Source: an uncultured Clostridium sp.
GTDB taxonomy: Bacteria; Bacillota; Clostridia; TANB77; CAG-508
DNA: 50,350 nt
Reading direction: 5' to 3'
NCBI GenBank assembly: GCA_930980855.1
Contig: CAKNIZ010000013.1
Location: forward strand, 1 to 50,350
In this document: positions 26,935 through 35,029 of the stretch, piece after piece
Layout: each line of letters begins with the position of its first letter
Position numbering within the stretch: the first letter of the stretch is position 1
Notes under the pieces: generated by a model
What the model saw: the letters and a program-made list of their open reading frames with translations, nothing else
Told to the model about the DNA's origin: nothing
The model's database searches: none
Position numbers and translations under genes: made by a program

Positions 26935-27144
26935 ATGGGAATTGAAAAACATATACAAGTTACAGGAAGGTCAACTGTTTCTTGGAAGGACGCAACAGTT
27001 AAAACTTTAGAAGAAGTTGCAAAATCAATTGACTATATTACAAGTTTAAAAATTTTAGATCAAAGAGCTAAAGTCACTGTAAATAAATTAACTGAATATT
27101 ATGTTGATTTAGATATTACATTTATGGTTGACCAAAGTAGATAG
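26935..27144 (+). CDS. Dodecin-like flavin-binding protein
   Basis: 69 residues fitting the dodecin family: MGIEKHIQVTGRSTVSWKDA, then a helix (TVKTLEEVAKSID) and two strands ending DLDITFMVD. Dodecins form hollow 12-mers that store flavin or, in some cases, bind other ligands. The Trp of SWKDA that stacks on the flavin is present. It lies 10 bp before spoVAC and shares its transcript, suggesting use in the forespore. Ribosome site AGGAGG. Confidence 0.85.
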   Translation: MGIEKHIQVTGRSTVSWKDATVKTLEEVAKSIDYITSLKILDQRAKVTVNKLTEYYVDLDITFMVDQSR

Positions 27145-27154
27145 GAGGTTATTT

Positions 27155-27598
27155 ATGAATCCAATGAAAACACCCAAGGAATACAATGCTTATGTTGAAG
27201 CTAAAGCTCCTAAATCTCCTATTTTTAGAGATTGCATGCGAGCGTTTTTAGTAGGAGGTCTTATCTGCACAATTGGACAATTCATATTAGAATTTTGTCT
27301 TTTTAAAGGTTTAGATCAAACTTCTGCTAGTACAATTGTCTCAATATGTTTAATTGGTTTGTCTGCCTTTTTAACAGCACTTAATATATTTAATAAAATA
27401 GGAAAATTTGCTGGTGCAGGTTCTTTAGTTCCAATTACAGGTTTTGCAAATTCTATTGTTTCACCTGCTATTGAATACAAATCTGAAGGTTATGTAATGG
27501 GGGTTGGTGCTAAAATGTTTACTGTAGCAGGGCCAGTTCTAGTTTATGGTATATCAGCTTCTATTCTTGTTGGAATTATAGCTTGTTTCTTTGTTTAG
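27155..27598 (+). CDS. spoVAC: SpoVAC, spore dipicolinate channel protein
   Basis: 147 residues with about four membrane helices. SpoVAC is an inner spore membrane protein of the SpoVA channel, which moves Ca-dipicolinic acid into the spore. The opening PMKTPKEYNAYVEAKAPKSP and the FAGAGSLVPITGFANSI motif are characteristic. The frame is open from TTG at 27128, but AGGAGG at 27143-27148 selects the ATG at 27155. Followed by spoVAD after 9 bp. Confidence 0.96.
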   Translation: MNPMKTPKEYNAYVEAKAPKSPIFRDCMRAFLVGGLICTIGQFILEFCLFKGLDQTSASTIVSICLIGLSAFLTALNIFNKIGKFAGAGSLVPITGFANSIVSPAIEYKSEGYVMGVGAKMFTVAGPVLVYGISASILVGIIACFFV

Positions 27599-27607
27599 GA
27601 GGTATTT

Positions 27608-28621
27608 ATGAAAAAATTAGGTAATCAAACATTAAAATTAGATAATCCACCTACTATTTTAGATACTGCTTCTATAGTAGGTCCAAAAGAATCAGAAGGT
27701 CCACTTGCTAAATATTTTGATAAATGTTTGGAAGATGAATTTTGGGGTGAAAAATCTTGGGAAAAGGCTGAAACTAAAATTTTTAGAGAAACTGTTAATA
27801 CTTTACTAGCTAAGTCTGGATTATCTGCTAAAGACATAGATTATTCCTTTGCAGGCGATTTACTTAATCAATGTATTTCATCCAATTTCGGAATGAGAGA
27901 TTCTAACATACCCTTCTTTGGACTTTTTGGTGCATGTTCTACATTTGTAGAAAGTTTGTGTATAGGTTCTGTATTTATGGATAGTTTAGCATGTAATAAT
28001 GTGCTATGCGCAACTTCTAGTCACTTTTGTAGTGCTGAAAAACAATTTAGATTTCCTCTTGAACTAGGAAATCAAAGAACTCCTACTAGTCAATGGACTG
28101 TTACAGGTTCTGGTGCTGCTATTTTATCTAAAAAAGGATTAGGTCCATACATTACTCATATAACACCTGGTGCAATAGTAGATATGGGAATTAAGGATGC
28201 GAATAATATGGGCGCTGCAATGGCTCCAGCTGCTCTTTCCACATTATGTACACATTTTGAAGATACTGGAAGAACTCCTGATTATTATGACGCTATTATT
28301 ACTGGAGACTTAGGACATTTAGGAAAATCTATTTTAATAGATTTAGCAAAAAGTAAAAATATAGATATTTCAGAAAATTATGATGATTGTGGAGTTTTAA
28401 TGTTTGACAAGAAAAAACAAGATACTCATTCTGGCGGAAGTGGTTGTGCTTGTATAGCAACAGTTTTTTCTGGTTATTTGTACAAGCTTATGAAACAAGG
28501 TCATATTAAAAAATTATTATTAATGGCTACTGGTGCGCTTATGAATTCTACCACTTCTCAGCAAGGTGAATCTATCCCAGGAATTGCACACGCTATTTCA
28601 ATTGAAATGGAAAAGGAATAA
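27608..28621 (+). CDS. spoVAD: SpoVAD, dipicolinate-binding thiolase-fold protein
   Basis: 337 residues. SpoVAD has a thiolase-like fold and binds dipicolinic acid during its uptake and release by spores. The N-terminal GNQTLKLDNPPTILDTASIVGPKE, the GDLLNQC and FGLFGACSTFVES segments and the HSGGSGCACIA region are typical. It is the second gene of the spoVAC-AD-AE set; the SpoVAA/AB genes of Bacillus are absent, as in Clostridia. Confidence 0.96.
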   Translation: MKKLGNQTLKLDNPPTILDTASIVGPKESEGPLAKYFDKCLEDEFWGEKSWEKAETKIFRETVNTLLAKSGLSAKDIDYSFAGDLLNQCISSNFGMRDSNIPFFGLFGACSTFVESLCIGSVFMDSLACNNVLCATSSHFCSAEKQFRFPLELGNQRTPTSQWTVTGSGAAILSKKGLGPYITHITPGAIVDMGIKDANNMGAAMAPAALSTLCTHFEDTGRTPDYYDAIITGDLGHLGKSILIDLAKSKNIDISENYDDCGVLMFDKKKQDTHSGGSGCACIATVFSGYLYKLMKQGHIKKLLLMATGALMNSTTSQQGESIPGIAHAISIEMEKE

Positions 28622-28668
28622 AGAAATGTGCCTATCGTACAGCGAAGGCAGGAAAGGATTATTGAATT

Positions 28669-29055
28669 ATGGAGTATTTGCAAAGTATTGATTGGTCACT
28701 TATGCTTAGATGTTTTATAGTTGGTGGTTTAATCTGTATTGTAGGTCAAATTCTAATAGATAAAACAAAACTTACATCTGCTAGAATATTAGTCATATTT
28801 GTTACTGCCGGTGTTATTTTAGGAGGACTAGGAATATATAAGTACTTAATTGATTTTGCTGGCTGTGGTGCTACGGTTCCACTTCTTGGATTTGGAGCTA
28901 ACTTAGCGAAAGGTGCAATGGAAGCTGTAAGTGAGCAAGGATTACTTGGTGCTTTTATAGGAGGAGTAAAAGCTTCTGCTGGTGGTATAGCTGCTGCTAT
29001 ATTCTTTGGGTATATTGCCTCTCTTCTAGCTAAACCAAAAATAAAAAAACAATAA
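28669..29055 (+). CDS. spoVAE: SpoVAE (SpoVAEb), spore channel membrane protein
   Basis: 128 residues, about four membrane helices, similar in plan to SpoVAC (RCFIVGGLICIVGQIL and FAGCGATVPLLGFGANLAKG). It completes the SpoVA transport set. The start is supported by GGAAAGGA upstream, 47 bp after spoVAD. A TAATAGGAAAAA palindrome and other hairpins follow. Confidence 0.95.
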   Translation: MEYLQSIDWSLMLRCFIVGGLICIVGQILIDKTKLTSARILVIFVTAGVILGGLGIYKYLIDFAGCGATVPLLGFGANLAKGAMEAVSEQGLLGAFIGGVKASAGGIAAAIFFGYIASLLAKPKIKKQ

Positions 29056-29080
29056 ATATATTTCTGCAATACTTTTATTT

Positions 29081-29279
29081 AATAGGAAAAACTTGATTTT
29101 TCCTATTAAAGGACAAATCTCGCTTCGCGAGAACTTTTCTCTACTTTTCTAGCTTAACTATATATATTTAAGTTCTCGAAGAAGCGTAAAGATTTGTCGA
29201 CGCGAAAAATTGCTATGCAATTTTTCTGTGCAACGTTGTTTTTTTATGGTATAGGAAAAGCGATTTTTCCTATACCATA
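29081..29279. repeat. Composite hairpin cluster between spoVAE and a small membrane gene
   Basis: Two similar palindromes, ATAGGAAAAACTTGATTTTT with CCTAT at 29082-29106 and TATGGTATAGGAAAA pairing to TTTTCCTATACCATA at 29245-29279, bracket two more: ACAAATCT-CGCTTC-CGAGAACTT pairing with its partner (29113-29200), and GAAAAATTGC/GCAATTTTTC near 29203-29225. Different from families A and B. Confidence 0.6.
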
Positions 29280-29281
29280 AA

Positions 29282-29310
29282 AAAGAGGAGCTGTTGCTCC
29301 CCTTTTTTAA
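29282..29310 (-). terminator. Terminator of the small membrane protein gene
   Basis: AAAAAGGGGAGC and GCTCCTCTTTTTT form a stem with loop AACA and a minus-strand T run, directly after the stop at 29313. Confidence 0.85.
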
Positions 29311-29312
29311 TG

Positions 29313-29516
29313 CTAGTGCATCGTTGATAGTGCAATAATTGAAATGATAATCCAGACTACCAACACAAACCAATTGGCGGCTAATAAAGCTAGAATTCCA
29401 ATTCCAATCCATGCACAAACTAGAATCCGCCCAATGATTTTGCTGTTTGCAAACCATTGAACAATAATCAAGAATAATAGTATGAATCCAATAATCATTC
29501 CTATTTTCTCTCCCAT
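29313..29516 (-). CDS. Small two- to three-helix membrane protein
   Basis: 67 residues, almost entirely hydrophobic: helices near 4-22, 28-45 and 46-63, ending SIIALSTMH. A weak GAAAGGGG site lies 11 bp upstream and a good terminator follows, so it is probably a real gene. No family recognised. Confidence 0.6.
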   Translation of the reverse strand: MGEKIGMIIGFILLFLIIVQWFANSKIIGRILVCAWIGIGILALLAANWFVLVVWIIISIIALSTMH

Positions 29517-29592
29517 TGTGCTGATGCCCCTTTCATTTCACAAATTTACTTGATTATAATTATAACAATTTTTTACATTTTCGTCAAACAGA

Positions 29593-29625
29593 AAAACTCA
29601 GAATTAAAAAATAATTCTGAGTTTT
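29593..29625 (-). terminator. Terminator of rplM-rpsI
   Basis: AAAACTCAGAATT pairs with AATTCTGAGTTTT after the rpsI stop, with minus-strand T residues following. Confidence 0.88.
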
Positions 29626-29632
29626 GATAATA

Positions 29633-30034
29633 TTATCTCTTACTAAATTGTGGAGCTTTACGAGCTTTTTTAAGACCGTATTTTTTTCTTTCTTTCTTAC
29701 GTGGATCTCTTGTTAAGAATCCATTAGATTTTAATGCTGGTCTATATTCTCCATTTGCTTCATTTAATGCTCTAGCGATACCATGACGTACAGCACCTGC
29801 TTGACCACTAAATCCTCCACCTTGTACTTTTGCAATTACATCATATTTAGATAATGTATTTGTAACTGTTAAAGGTTGTTTTACTATAACTCTTAATGTT
29901 TCTTCTCCAAAGTATTCATCTATACTTTTTCCATTAATTGTTATATTTCCTTTTCCTTCTACTAATCTTACTCTAGCAATTGAGCTTTTTCTTCTACCAG
30001 TTCCTAAGAATACAACTTTTTCTGATTTAGCCAT
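29633..30034 (-). CDS. rpsI: 30S ribosomal protein S9
   Basis: 133 residues. The N-terminal [19 protein letters not shown], central [13 protein letters not shown] and C-terminal [17 protein letters not shown] motifs are diagnostic; the basic tail reaches the tRNA in the P site. It follows rplM by 18 bp, the standard rplM-rpsI order. Confidence 0.98.
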   Translation of the reverse strand: MAKSEKVVFLGTGRRKSSIARVRLVEGKGNITINGKSIDEYFGEETLRVIVKQPLTVTNTLSKYDVIAKVQGGGFSGQAGAVRHGIARALNEANGEYRPALKSNGFLTRDPRKKERKKYGLKKARKAPQFSKR

Positions 30035-30052
30035 CTCTTCTTTACCCTCCTA

Positions 30053-30487
30053 TTAAAATTTCCATAATTCAGGTTTTTGTGCTGCATTTTCATGAACAGA
30101 ACCTGCATATACTCTAACTTTTGTTAACATTTTTCTACCTAAGCTATTATGTGGTAACATTCCTTTTATTGCTATCATCATAGCTTTTTCTGGTTTGTTT
30201 TCCATCATATCTTTTGCTAAAGTTTTCTTCATGTTTCCAATATATCCTGTAAAATGTGTATAAACTTTTTGATTTAATTTTTTTCCTGTTAAAACTGCTT
30301 TTGCACAATTTATAACTATTACATAATCACCATTGTCCATATTTGGTGTAAATGTTGGTTTATGTTTTCCTCTTAATAATTTTGCAGCTTCGGCAGCAAC
30401 TCTACCTAAAGATTTTCCTTCTGCATCAATTATATACCATTTTCTTTCAATTTCGTTTTTCTTAACACTATATGTAGTATTATTCAT
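30053..30487 (-). CDS. rplM: 50S ribosomal protein L13
   Basis: 144 residues. WYIIDAEGKSLGRVAAEAAKLLRGKHKP and the GMLPHNSLGRKML segment identify L13. An upstream ATG at 30505 lies in the ribosome site itself; GGAGGG about 10 bp upstream supports the ATG at 30487. Transcribed with rpsI from the promoter at 30593-30621. Confidence 0.97.
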   Translation of the reverse strand: MNNTTYSVKKNEIERKWYIIDAEGKSLGRVAAEAAKLLRGKHKPTFTPNMDNGDYVIVINCAKAVLTGKKLNQKVYTHFTGYIGNMKKTLAKDMMENKPEKAMMIAIKGMLPHNSLGRKMLTKVRVYAGSVHENAAQKPELWKF

Positions 30488-30592
30488 GGTAAAATTACCC
30501 TCCATTCATTTTCATTAATTTATATATATGAAGTCAATAAAAGCTAACCGGGGAATTGCTTTTTATGACCATATTCACAATTACGCTATATA

Positions 30593-30621
30593 ATTATATT
30601 ATAAATTTTAGGCAAAGTCAA
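30593..30621 (-). promoter_or_regulatory. Promoter of rplM-rpsI
   Basis: Minus-strand TTGACT, 17-bp spacer, perfect TATAAT. It leaves a leader of roughly 95 nt that contains a possible AAAAGC/GCTTTT hairpin near 30533-30566, where L13 autocontrol could act. Confidence 0.8.
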
Positions 30622-30640
30622 TAATTTTTCCAAAAAATAA

Positions 30641-30669
30641 TTGACAAAGGAAGATTTTTATAGTATTAT
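30641..30669 (+). promoter_or_regulatory. Promoter of infC-rpmI-rplT
   Basis: Perfect TTGACA, 17-bp spacer and TATTAT, about 180 bp before the infC start. Its -35 end lies 20 bp from that of the divergent rplM promoter. Confidence 0.82.
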
Positions 30670-30675
30670 TAATAA

Positions 30676-30849
30676 TGTACAAAGTAGAAGTAATCCTTCT
30701 CACCTCAACTTTTAAGGAAAAGGTATAACATATATTATATAAATCAATATTATATTGTTTTGTAATTTTCATATGTTTTGAGAGTGGATTGGCTTTGAAA
30801 CCAATCTTTTTATTTTGGTAAAAAGAAGAATTTTAGGAGGTGTTTTAAT
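30676..30849 (+). promoter_or_regulatory. infC leader, candidate L20-type attenuator
   Basis: A leader of about 170 nt precedes infC. It has an AGAAGTAATCCTTCT hairpin, TCACCTCAACTTTT, and a terminator-like hairpin near 30787-30806. This layout resembles the L20 autoregulatory leaders found before infC-rpmI-rplT in Firmicutes. I cannot confirm the L20-binding pseudoknot by eye. Confidence 0.6.
30787..30816 (+). terminator. Attenuator hairpin in the infC leader
   Basis: GATTGG pairs with CCAATC across a short loop and is followed by TTTTTATTTT. It would stop transcription before infC when formed. Confidence 0.65.
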
Positions 30850-31359
30850 ATAAAACAAGAATTACCAATTAATGAACAAATAAGGGCAAATGAAGTTCAA
30901 GTTATTGATGAAAAAGGAGAAAAACTAGGTGTACTATCTTTACATGAAGCATTAGATATTGCTTATGAAAGAAAATTGGATTTAGTATTAGTTGCTCCTA
31001 ACAACAATCCAAAAGTATGCAAAATAATGAACTATGGAAAATACAAATTTGAACAAGCTAAAAAAGAAAAAGAAGCAAGGAAAAAGCAAAAAACTTTTGA
31101 AACTAAAGAAATCAGAATTACACCAAATATTGATAAACATGATTTTGATTTTAAGGCAAAGAATGCTAAAAAGTTCTTAGAAGATGGAAACAAAGTAAAA
31201 ATTACTGTAAGATTTAGAGGAAGAGAACTAAACTATGTAAAACAAGGTGAAACGGTTTTAAATCAATTCATTGATGTTTTAAGTGATATAGCTATCGCTG
31301 AAAAGAGACCTATTTTAGAAGGGAAAAATTTGTTTATAATATTAGCTAAAAAAAGCTAG
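30850..31359 (+). CDS. infC: Translation initiation factor IF-3, apparent AUA start
   Basis: IF-3 keeps the 30S subunit free and checks start codon choice. The translated frame from 30850 reads [20 protein letters not shown] and continues through [24 protein letters not shown] to the C-terminal domain with FRGRELNY. An ATG/TTG-only search starts at 30976 and would remove the first 42 residues, including the conserved INEQI. AGGAGG at 30835-30840 is followed 9 bp later by ATA, giving a normal 169 residues. Rare starts are known in infC (AUU in E. coli), where they allow autocontrol. Confidence 0.9.
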   Translation: MKQELPINEQIRANEVQVIDEKGEKLGVLSLHEALDIAYERKLDLVLVAPNNNPKVCKIMNYGKYKFEQAKKEKEARKKQKTFETKEIRITPNIDKHDFDFKAKNAKKFLEDGNKVKITVRFRGRELNYVKQGETVLNQFIDVLSDIAIAEKRPILEGKNLFIILAKKS

Positions 31360-31396
31360 TTTATATATATTAATTCAATATAAGGAGGAAATTATA

Positions 31397-31600
31397 ATGG
31401 CAAAATTAAAAACTAATAAAGCAGCTAAAAAAAGATACAAATATACAGCTACAGGAAAAGTTAAAAGAACAAAAGCTAATAGAAGACATCTATTAGGAAA
31501 TAAAACAAATAGACAAAAGTCAACAGGAAGTGTCCAAAATGCTTATGTTGATAATACATGCAAAAATCATGTAAAAAAATTATTACCATATGGAAATTAA
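31397..31600 (+). CDS. rpmI: 50S ribosomal protein L35
   Basis: 67 residues, very basic, with [22 protein letters not shown] and RRHLLGNKT, typical for L35. Ribosome site AAGGAGG. Second gene of infC-rpmI-rplT. Confidence 0.97.
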   Translation: MAKLKTNKAAKKRYKYTATGKVKRTKANRRHLLGNKTNRQKSTGSVQNAYVDNTCKNHVKKLLPYGN

Positions 31601-31623
31601 TTATAAAGGAAGGTGAATAGAAA

Positions 31624-31977
31624 ATGGCAAGAGTAAAAACAGCAATTATCACAAAGAAAAAACATAAAAAAATATTAAAAAGAGCTAAAGGATATTATGG
31701 AGCTAAACATTATAGATTCAGACAAGCAAAACAAGCAGTTATGAAATCTGGAGCTTATGCTTATGTAGGAAGAAAAGATAGAAAAAGTGATTTCAGAAAA
31801 TTATGGATTATAAGAATAAATGCTGCTGCAAGAATGAATGGAATGACATATAGCACTTTAATTAATGGTTTAAAGAAAGCTAATGTTACTGTAAATAGAA
31901 AAATGCTTGCTGATTTAGCAGTTACTGACGCAAAAGCTTTCTCTGAAATTTGCAAAGTAGCAAAAAAGGCAAAATAA
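31624..31977 (+). CDS. rplT: 50S ribosomal protein L20
   Basis: 117 residues with the L20 pattern: [28 protein letters not shown] and [15 protein letters not shown]20 nucleates 50S assembly and in Firmicutes represses its own operon through the leader. Third gene of the operon, 23 bp after rpmI. Confidence 0.97.
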   Translation: MARVKTAIITKKKHKKILKRAKGYYGAKHYRFRQAKQAVMKSGAYAYVGRKDRKSDFRKLWIIRINAAARMNGMTYSTLINGLKKANVTVNRKMLADLAVTDAKAFSEICKVAKKAK

Positions 31978-31997
31978 TTATAATAGTTTAAACTAAT

Positions 31998-32029
31998 AAA
32001 AAATGTAGATTTTACTCTACATTTTTTAT
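31998..32029. terminator. Bidirectional terminator after rplT
   Basis: AAAAAATGTAGA pairs with TCTACATTTTTT, with T runs on both strands, between rplT (+) and the convergent 193-residue gene (-). Confidence 0.88.
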
Positions 32030-32607
32030 TTTATTATATATTCTTTTCCATTCCAAATTAAAGTAGGTTCTTTCTTTCTTTTTAATTCTTCTTTTAATTT
32101 TTCGTATAACTGATTTGATATATTAATATCCTGAAACTCCATGTTATCAGATTTTCTAGTAAGATAAATATATTTTTCATCATCTCCAACTTCATCAACT
32201 ATATACTCTTCTCCGTCTATTCTGCAAGAATTCAAATATCTATTTTGTTCTTCTATTACTTCTTTTTTTATTTGATTAATTTTTTGATTTATTTGTTCGT
32301 TTAATTCTTGGTTATATACAAGTGAATTATTATTTAAAGTATAATATCCATTTTCTTGCCCATTATATAAATTTTTTACTAACACAGGTAGCTGACTATC
32401 CTTTGTATGTTTATACACAACTCTATTTTTTACTTCGTAAATTCCATCATATTCTTTTAGCATGTCTCTTGTTCTATTTTGTAATTCAACTTTCGAGTCA
32501 GAAGTTAATTGTTGGTTATCCATATAATTAGTTATCTCCTCTATTATATTTTTTCCTACTTCCTTGGTAAAATCTATTATCTTATCTGTGATTACTGATA
32601 AATCCAT
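32026..32607 (-). CDS. Unknown soluble protein, partner of MBL-fold protein
   Basis: 193 residues, no membrane helix. An N-terminal helical part (DLSVITDKIIDFTKEVGKNIIEE) is followed by a strand-rich part and a charged helical segment (QINQKINQIKKEVIEEQN), with a C-terminal IDGEEYIVDEVGDDEKYIYL stretch that may form a small beta barrel. No family recognised. AAAGGA 5 bp before the ATG at 32607 selects this start; a longer frame to 32631 would overlap the upstream gene. It is co-transcribed with the metallo-beta-lactamase-fold gene. Confidence 0.72.
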   Translation of the reverse strand: MDLSVITDKIIDFTKEVGKNIIEEITNYMDNQQLTSDSKVELQNRTRDMLKEYDGIYEVKNRVVYKHTKDSQLPVLVKNLYNGQENGYYTLNNNSLVYNQELNEQINQKINQIKKEVIEEQNRYLNSCRIDGEEYIVDEVGDDEKYIYLTRKSDNMEFQDINISNQLYEKLKEELKRKKEPTLIWNGKEYIIK

Positions 32608-32617
32608 TATTTCCTTT

Positions 32618-33583
32618 CTACGAATTACCATCTAGGCTCATATTTACTTCTTTTATATTTATCCAAGTACCATCACTTGTTAGCCAGAAAGAGCCAACAT
32701 TACCCACACTTACCATATCTGTTCTAAGAACTTTAGAACCTGAATTCTCTAATCTTTCAATTGCTTTGCTACTTGGTAAATTGTATGAATTATCTTTCCC
32801 TACTTCTATTATTGAATATTGTGGTTTTACTTGTTCTAAAAATTCTTCTGAACTACTTGAATTTGAACCATGATGTCCTACTTTTAGTACATCTACTCTA
32901 TTCCAACTTCTAGAATTCTCTACTGCTTTTTCTGCATCTCCCATAAATAAATAGCTAGTTTGCTTATACTTCATTTGCATAACAATTGAACTATCATTAT
33001 CTGATACACCTTCTTCTTCCATTGCCGACATAATTTCACAATTTGCTTCTCCTAAAGAAAAAGTATCTCCTACAACAGGATTTTCTACTATTATATTATT
33101 CTCTTTTGCTGCTTTTATTGCATTTTTATAATCTATTCCACTTTTTCCAACTGTAGGAATATACATTTTTCCTATTGTATCAATCTTTTTTATTATATCA
33201 TCTAATCCTCCTATATGATCCTCGTCTGCATGAGTTGCAATTATATAATCAAGTTTATTTATTCCTTTTTCTTTTAAGAAATTTGCAATTTTTTCTCCAT
33301 CTTCATTATTTCCTGCATCTATTAACATTGTAAAATCCTTTAATTTAATAAATGTAGAATCGGCTTGTCCTACATAGAAAAAAATTATATTAAGATTATT
33401 ATTATTTAAATCTGTTAATTCACTGTTCTCTATGCTTTCTACTGAAGTTATTTCTACTCTGTTTTCTTGTGTGTCCTCTTGAAAGTATATGGTACTATAA
33501 TATCCTGTTACACATAAAATAATAAATACAACTAAACTTGTAATCCAATTTTTTATTTTATTTTTTGCTTTCCTTCTTCCCAT
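32618..33583 (-). CDS. Membrane-anchored ComEC-type metallo-beta-lactamase-fold hydrolase
   Basis: 321 residues. One N-terminal helix (about 12-30) is followed by an extracytoplasmic domain of the type found at the C-terminus of ComEC/Rec2: FYVGQADSTFIK, the metal motif THADEDHIGG, and KVGHHGSNSSSSEEF. Stand-alone versions are widespread in Firmicutes and may be nucleases or phosphodiesterases; the substrate is unknown. There is no ComEC channel domain, so it is not a DNA uptake pore. Followed by the 193-residue gene. Confidence 0.88.
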   Translation of the reverse strand: MGRRKAKNKIKNWITSLVVFIILCVTGYYSTIYFQEDTQENRVEITSVESIENSELTDLNNNNLNIIFFYVGQADSTFIKLKDFTMLIDAGNNEDGEKIANFLKEKGINKLDYIIATHADEDHIGGLDDIIKKIDTIGKMYIPTVGKSGIDYKNAIKAAKENNIIVENPVVGDTFSLGEANCEIMSAMEEEGVSDNDSSIVMQMKYKQTSYLFMGDAEKAVENSRSWNRVDVLKVGHHGSNSSSSEEFLEQVKPQYSIIEVGKDNSYNLPSSKAIERLENSGSKVLRTDMVSVGNVGSFWLTSDGTWINIKEVNMSLDGNS

Positions 33584-33603
33584 TTCTTTTGTTCCAACCT
33601 TTA

Positions 33604-33853
33604 TTATAACTTATTTATTTCTTCTTGATTTAGTCCTGTTAATTCTAGTATAATGAATTCCGCTTCTTCTGTCAATACTTATTGCGGATTTTTCGTCTCT
33701 TGTATCTTCCACCTTGTTTCAAATTCTTTTATTTCTTTTGTTAGATTTATTTCATGTTATTTTTTCATTCTTCTGATTAAACAGCCATTGAAATACAACG
33801 TCATTCTTGGGTTTTAATAATTCTTTTTTTTCATTTTGAATATTTTCTTCCAT
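33604..33853 (-). pseudogene. Remnant of an Rpn/PD-(D/E)XK nuclease-type transposase gene
   Basis: The minus strand from ATG at 33853, with AGGAAAT upstream, reads MEENIQNEKKELLKPKNDVV and continues FQWLFNQKNEKIT before a stop. KPKNDVVFxxLF is the usual N-terminal motif of Rpn/PD-(D/E)XK nuclease family transposases. After broken frames, a segment reads TEEAEFIILELTGLNQEEIN then KL and a stop, as expected for the C-terminus of such proteins. The catalytic middle is gone, so only the ends remain. The function is lost; the family call rests on short motifs. Confidence 0.55.
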
Positions 33854-33917
33854 AATATTTCCTCTGCTTTCTTCTAATCTGAGATTTAATTTTAATTAAA
33901 TATTTAGAAATAATTTG

Positions 33918-34067
33918 TTACAATTTGCAGCACATATAAATTTTCAAAAGATTGTATATTCAAGTTTTTGTAGTTTCGCGCAATTTGGAAGACTTTATGT
34001 CCGGCAGCAAGAAACAAAAAAATTGAAATATACAATTTTAAATAAATATGATATCTGTAAATTGTAA
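33918..34067. repeat. Palindromic element E11 (family A, short core) with terminal repeats
   Basis: Terminal TTACAATTTGCAG and CTGTAAATTGTAA match at 12 of 13 positions. Arms GATTGTATATTCAA pair with TTGAAATATACAATT. Core: GTAGTTTCGCGCAATTTGG, a GACTTTATGTCC stem and CAGCAAGAAAC. Confidence 0.82.
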
Positions 34068-34243
34068 TAAAAAAGATTTTATGATTTAAAATTTTGAATT
34101 AAATTTTATCGAATTAAAATTATATGATTAGATATTATGTTTTCATTTTATACCATAATATTTCAAATTGCAAGTTAAATCGTACGTCAAATTATCTTAA
34201 TATATGACTTTATTCGACATTGCAACATTTTATGTAGTTAAAA
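34068..34243. other. AT-rich gap without recognisable features
   Basis: About 175 bp of AT-rich DNA between E11 and the deleted element copy. A weak GAATTAAATTTT / AAATTTTATCGAATTAAAAT imperfect palindrome is seen. No gene or RNA signal was found. Confidence 0.6.
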
Positions 34244-34301
34244 GTTACAATTCACAGCCTTTATAATTGTATACTTAAAATTAGTAGCTATGAATTGTAA
34301 C
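34244..34301. repeat. Internally deleted copy of the palindromic element (58 bp)
   Basis: Both ends are present, GTTACAATTCACAGC and GCTATGAATTGTAAC (14 of 15 matching), but only ATAATTGTATACTTAAAA from one inner arm lies between; the core is missing. It ends 8 bp from the yunB stop codon. Confidence 0.7.
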
Positions 34302-34308
34302 ATTTAAG

Positions 34309-35029
34309 CTAATTCATCATATTCATTGTGTCTTCTGGACTCATTCCCTCTAAATCATAGTAACTATCTGGTATATCTCCTGATATTACTGTTTCTGACA
34401 ATAGAACTTGTGCAGTTATTTGTTCATCTAAATCTTTGAACGGACTTAGCAAACTTACATTACAACTTATATCTATGTATATTTTATGCATTGTTTGATT
34501 TATTCCTGTTTCTGTAAATTCTGATTTTATACTTGTTGTAACTGCTCCTATTGTAGACATTCTTACTTCTACATTCGGTCCTCTTCCTGATAAAAGTTTA
34601 CTACCTGTAAAACTTCCTAAACGTATGTAAAATTTACTACTAGTTGTATTATTAAGTTTTTCTTGTATACTTAATGCTATTTCAGAATTAAGTTTGTTTA
34701 CATTTACTACATTCATTTCTATTAATCTAATTCGTCCTTCTGAGTCCCTTTCTATTGTACATAAATCTTCATATGTTACTTTTTGCATAGCTTCATTACA
34801 TGACTCATTTGCATATTTTGATGCTGTACTTTTAGCTATGACTCTGCATTGTCTTTCGATAATAGGGGTAATAGCTTTTATAATAGTAATTGCAGTAAAG
34901 TATCCTATAATTATTACAATTAAAATTGTAAATATTATCTTTTTATGCGGTCTTATTACCGGGCCATTACCGTCTATTTAAATTTATCTTGAATCTAGGT
35001 AACCTAGTTCTTGAATAAATTTTATCCAT
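34309..35029 (-). CDS. yunB: YunB-like sporulation protein, reading frame broken near 34969
   Basis: The uninterrupted frame from 34788 gives YunB-like sequence (RIRLIEMNVVNVNKLNSEIA, LLSGRGPNVEVRM, SLLSPF), but the same frame continues upstream with a membrane helix (IIFTILIVIIIGYFTAITII) and an Arg/Ser/Ala-rich helix, with no start codon before an in-frame stop at about 34980. Another frame begins at ATG 35029, with TAGGAG upstream and an 8-bp overlap with the preceding gene, and reads MDKIYSRTRLPRFKINLNRR before a stop at 34967-34969. Joining the two by skipping one base gives a normal YunB of about 240 residues. Either a mutation, an assembly error or +1 frameshifting explains this. Confidence 0.7.

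Noticed and set aside
29158..29457. Open frame of 99 residues, minus strand
   Set aside because: It overlaps the small membrane protein gene in another frame and runs through hairpins; the 67-residue frame has a terminator and better start.
32618..33583. ComEC competence channel
   Set aside because: Only the metallo-beta-lactamase part is present, with a single membrane helix and no channel domain.
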